Source of the DNA: Globodera rostochiensis
Lineage: Eukaryota; Nematoda; Chromadorea; Rhabditida; Heteroderidae
Length of the DNA: 64,000 nucleotides
Assembly (NCBI GenBank): GCA_018350325.1
Contig: JAEVLN010000003.1
Coordinates: 2,341,214-2,405,213 of the forward strand
Direction of reading: 5' to 3'
Below the pieces are notes generated by a model. That model was not told the DNA's origin. It made no database searches and saw only the letters and a list, made by a program, of their open reading frames with translations. Every line of letters starts with the position of its first letter. Within the stretch, counting starts at the first letter, position 1. The position numbers and the translations under genes were made by a program. Of this stretch, positions 58,391-64,000 are shown in pieces.

Positions 58391-59033
58391 TTTGTTAAAT
58401 CTCAAAAAATATTGACAATGAAAGTAATGGCTGTGGTGGAGATGAATGGTGGCAATGAAATGAAATGAACCGGAAAGGGAAAGGGAGGGGCAAGGCGGAA
58501 AATGGATGTAAATTTGGAATTTGTAAAAAACGTAAATGATTCAATCTTTGCCCTTTCAAAATAAACCACCACCCGCCGCTGAAACCGTACAACAATTTCT
58601 TAGAATTCTTTTCTTAGGGGTCGTTTAGGCCCCGAACAGCGCCATAACTCTTACAAATTAGCACAGCTCAAGTTTGGTTTGTATCAATTCATTAGAAACG
58701 GATTTTTTTTGAAATTTTTTTCAAAAATCAATTTTTGGCCTTACCTCACTCATTTCCCACCGCTGATTTGATCACCACGCCTCTCTTTTTTGTAAAAGTG
58801 TCTACAAATTCAAATCGACAAACTGCAAAAGCAAAAGGTCGATAGATGAGGAAAGAAGTTGCCTCTAATTGTGAGATAAAGAAAGAAATGATTGAGCAAA
58901 TAAAGCAAGTGATGGCATGATAAGAGCAAATGTTGTGGTTTTGTGCAGCAAGCGAATGAATGAATGACGACGATGACAGTCATTCGATTTGAAGTGTCGA
59001 CTAAAACTGACAAAAGGCGCCGTTCTGCTGGAC
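58391..59033. other. Shared upstream region of the divergent membrane-protein and AGPS genes
   Basis: 643 bp between two divergent start codons, so probably a bidirectional promoter region. I saw no repeats or genes. AT-rich, with an oligo-T/A stretch near 58700-58735. Confidence 0.45.
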
Positions 59034-62158
<3,125 letters not shown>

Positions 62159-62798
62159 TCAAGTTCGGCGAAACGATGCACTCAGATCAGCAGGATGGGC
62201 AAACTTTTCACCATTTTGCCTCTTTTCACTTTTTTATTTTTTATTTTACCTAATGTTTTTGAAATAAATCTGTTTAATGATTTTGTCAAAATGGTTAAAA
62301 AAAGTATCATATGGAAATGGCCCCATGGGATGGCGTTTTGTGGGAGCTGAAACGACCCCCACTCCTAAAAATCCCATATCCGTTCCGCGATTGGTGAGTT
62401 TTGTTGGGTTTTTTGTTCGATTTTTGCTTGTCCCGGACCTTTGGTAGACGGCTACCTTCCATAAATTGTTCGCAGTTTATGAATCAAAATGAAAATTTAT
62501 TGAAACGAAGATTTCAACATTGATTTTTTTTTTTGTTAAGGACTCTCCTCTTATCGCTCCACATTTTCATTTGCCTATTTTTGAGCGCTTTCTTACGGTT
62601 ATGTAATGATTCTTTCATTCCTTCCCCTCCCTCCCCTTTCTTCATTTCTTCCAACCAACCAAACAAACCAGATATTTGAGATAGTAATCGTAATAACGCG
62701 TCGACCAACCACCGGACAATTTATTGCATCTTCTTTTAGAGATCAGAACCAAACTTTTCATTCTTTTAAGTTTTCTTTGACTCCAAGCAAGAAGAAAA
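62159..62798. other. Intergenic region between AGPS and the RRM gene
   Basis: AATAAA at 62263-62268 is the probable AGPS poly(A) signal. The rest is AT-rich with a pyrimidine-rich stretch at 62610-62660. No gene seen. Confidence 0.5.
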
Positions 62799-63649
62799 AT
62801 GGCTTCGTCTGGCTTTAGCGTCTATGGTAAAGAGTTCTTTCAAGAAAATTGGTTGTATTTGTGTAGTATGGTGGGATTCCGAAAAATACGAATCCAAATG
62901 AGCTTGTGGAGGGGAATTTTTCCATTTGGTGATTTTTGTTCTCGGGATTTTCTGGAATCGACGGTTGGAATGCACAAAGTGCCAAAAGTAGATGATGAAA
63001 ACGAAAGCGGCTTAAATGTCGATGTGTCGGTCTAAATTTTACCTCAAACGCCACCGCCACAAACCGGTGTGAGTGATGTGTGGTGGTTAGAGCTGCGTCG
63101 AATTGGTGCAAAGGTAAGTGCATGTGTGTATATGTCGTTGGATTGATTGAGATCACTCAAGTTTTGGAGTTTGATCTGTTTTTGTATTTCATCCCGATCG
63201 GTCCATCATAACGCGCATTCACTAACGGATTCGTAGCGATTTCGGACTGGCTACGACATCAACAATTTGTATAAGCGATAGGAGTCTAAACTGAAGGCAT
63301 TCCGTTTCCAAAAATACGGCGTTTTTCATTTGCAGTTGGGAACATCCCGTACAACGCGACCGAGGAAGACATTGGCAACATGTTCAGCTCGTGCGGAGTG
63401 GTCACCAATGTTCGGTGGGATAATTTCTCTATTTTCGATTTACTCGAGTTTCTTTTTAGCATCGTGTACGACCGGGAAACCAACCGTCCGAAAGGCTTTG
63501 GCTTCTGCGAGTTCCAGGTAACTCTTTTTGAGCTGACTTGAAAGTTTTGAAATTTTTAGGACCAGCAAAGTGCTCAGAATGCTGTCACGAATCTGAACGG
63601 AGCCGAGCTTCACGGGCGCCCGCTGCGTGTTAACATGGCCACCAAATGA
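62799..63649 (+). CDS. Single-RRM protein resembling CstF-64 (CSTF2)
   Basis: Exon 1 (62799-62826) gives MASSGFSVY, and a 509-nt intron leads to 63336. The joined protein reads SVYVGNIPYNATEEDIGNMF (RNP2 is VYVGNI), then VYDRETNRPKGFGFCEF (RNP1 is KGFGFCEF), QDQQSAQNAV and LNGAELHGRPLRVNMATK before TGA 63647-63649. The RRM is closest to that of cleavage stimulation factor 64, which binds GU-rich sequence at poly(A) sites. Full CstF-64 continues with hinge, Pro/Gly and C-terminal domains. Here the reading frame stops right after the RRM, giving about 95 residues. Either this is a short paralogue, or an unrecognised splice before the stop leads to exons beyond the window. AATAAA at 63760-63765 supports the short form. 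Confidence 0.8.
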
Positions 63650-64000
63650 GAAGTTCTGCGGAAGAGACGAATGGTGGACGAAATCATTTGTGGACACGGT
63701 TTCATCAACCACTCATTGAATCGATTGTTATGGCTTTATTTATTTTGACATCGTTTGAAAATAAAGGGTTGTGGTGGTGTGTAGAGCAGAAACGCCCTTA
63801 CAAATTAGCTGCCTCGTTTCGGGGTTCTCCTTTCTCGAACCAAACCCGGCTCGAATCCAGAACGGGGTTTCCGCTTTATTCAACTAATATTGTTCCAAGC
63901 TGCAAACATTGATATTTTTCGGATTTCTTTGGATTTTTTTGCCTGATTATGGCATCATCGGAAAAATTTCATAGGTAGCGAACCACGGGGAGACCTTTCA
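63650..64000. other. 3' flank of the RRM gene
   Basis: Contains AATAAA at 63760-63765. I see no further gene before the window ends. Confidence 0.5.

Overview
The window is nuclear DNA of a nematode. Evidence: short introns in compact genes, head-to-tail genes about 145 bp apart (the nematode operon layout), an insulin/IGF receptor of DAF-2 type, an EGF-CUB astacin protease, and a mitochondrial EF-Tu with the C-terminal tail that nematodes use for T-armless tRNAs. One GC-AG intron and the many G/C homopolymers would suit a tylenchid (cyst-nematode-like) genome, but that is inference.

Layout: 1-6472, 3' two thirds of an insulin receptor (daf-2). 6473-11303, a repeat island: palindromic MITE-like elements whose ends read GGTAAY...RTTACC, a CTCGCTTTT minisatellite, a probable small membrane-protein gene (8765-10075) with one such element sitting as an intron, and a 119-bp tandem array. 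11304-19619, ATR kinase. 20781-23679, NADPH-cytochrome P450 reductase. 23680-25117, two small hAT-like MITEs and a tRNA relic. 25118-32794, TRAPPC3, syntaxin-16 and a diaphanous formin. 33275-40660, DDX42 helicase, lipoyl synthase and RGP1. 42036-44390, mitochondrial EF-Tu. 44941-47190, glucosamine-6-phosphate isomerase. 47191-50287, low-complexity DNA with poly-C/poly-G runs and a TGATCA-rich minisatellite. 50288-55043, astacin with a G-rich minisatellite in its first large intron and very short exons. 55638-58390 (minus), an unrecognised multi-pass membrane protein. 59034-62158, peroxisomal alkyl-DHAP synthase. 62799-63649, a one-RRM protein like CstF-64.

How the genes relate: TRAPPC3, syntaxin-16 and RGP1 all act in Golgi traffic (Rab1 GEF complex, TGN Qa-SNARE, Rab6 GEF). 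TRAPPC3-STX16 and DDX42-LIAS-RGP1 have operon-like spacing, so they may be co-transcribed and trans-spliced. LIAS and EF-Tu act in mitochondria. The remaining genes have no obvious functional link. All large genes are on the + strand except the membrane protein at 55638-58390.

Exon joins were read by eye from GT/GC...AG sites and reading frame. Outer gene limits are firmer than individual introns.
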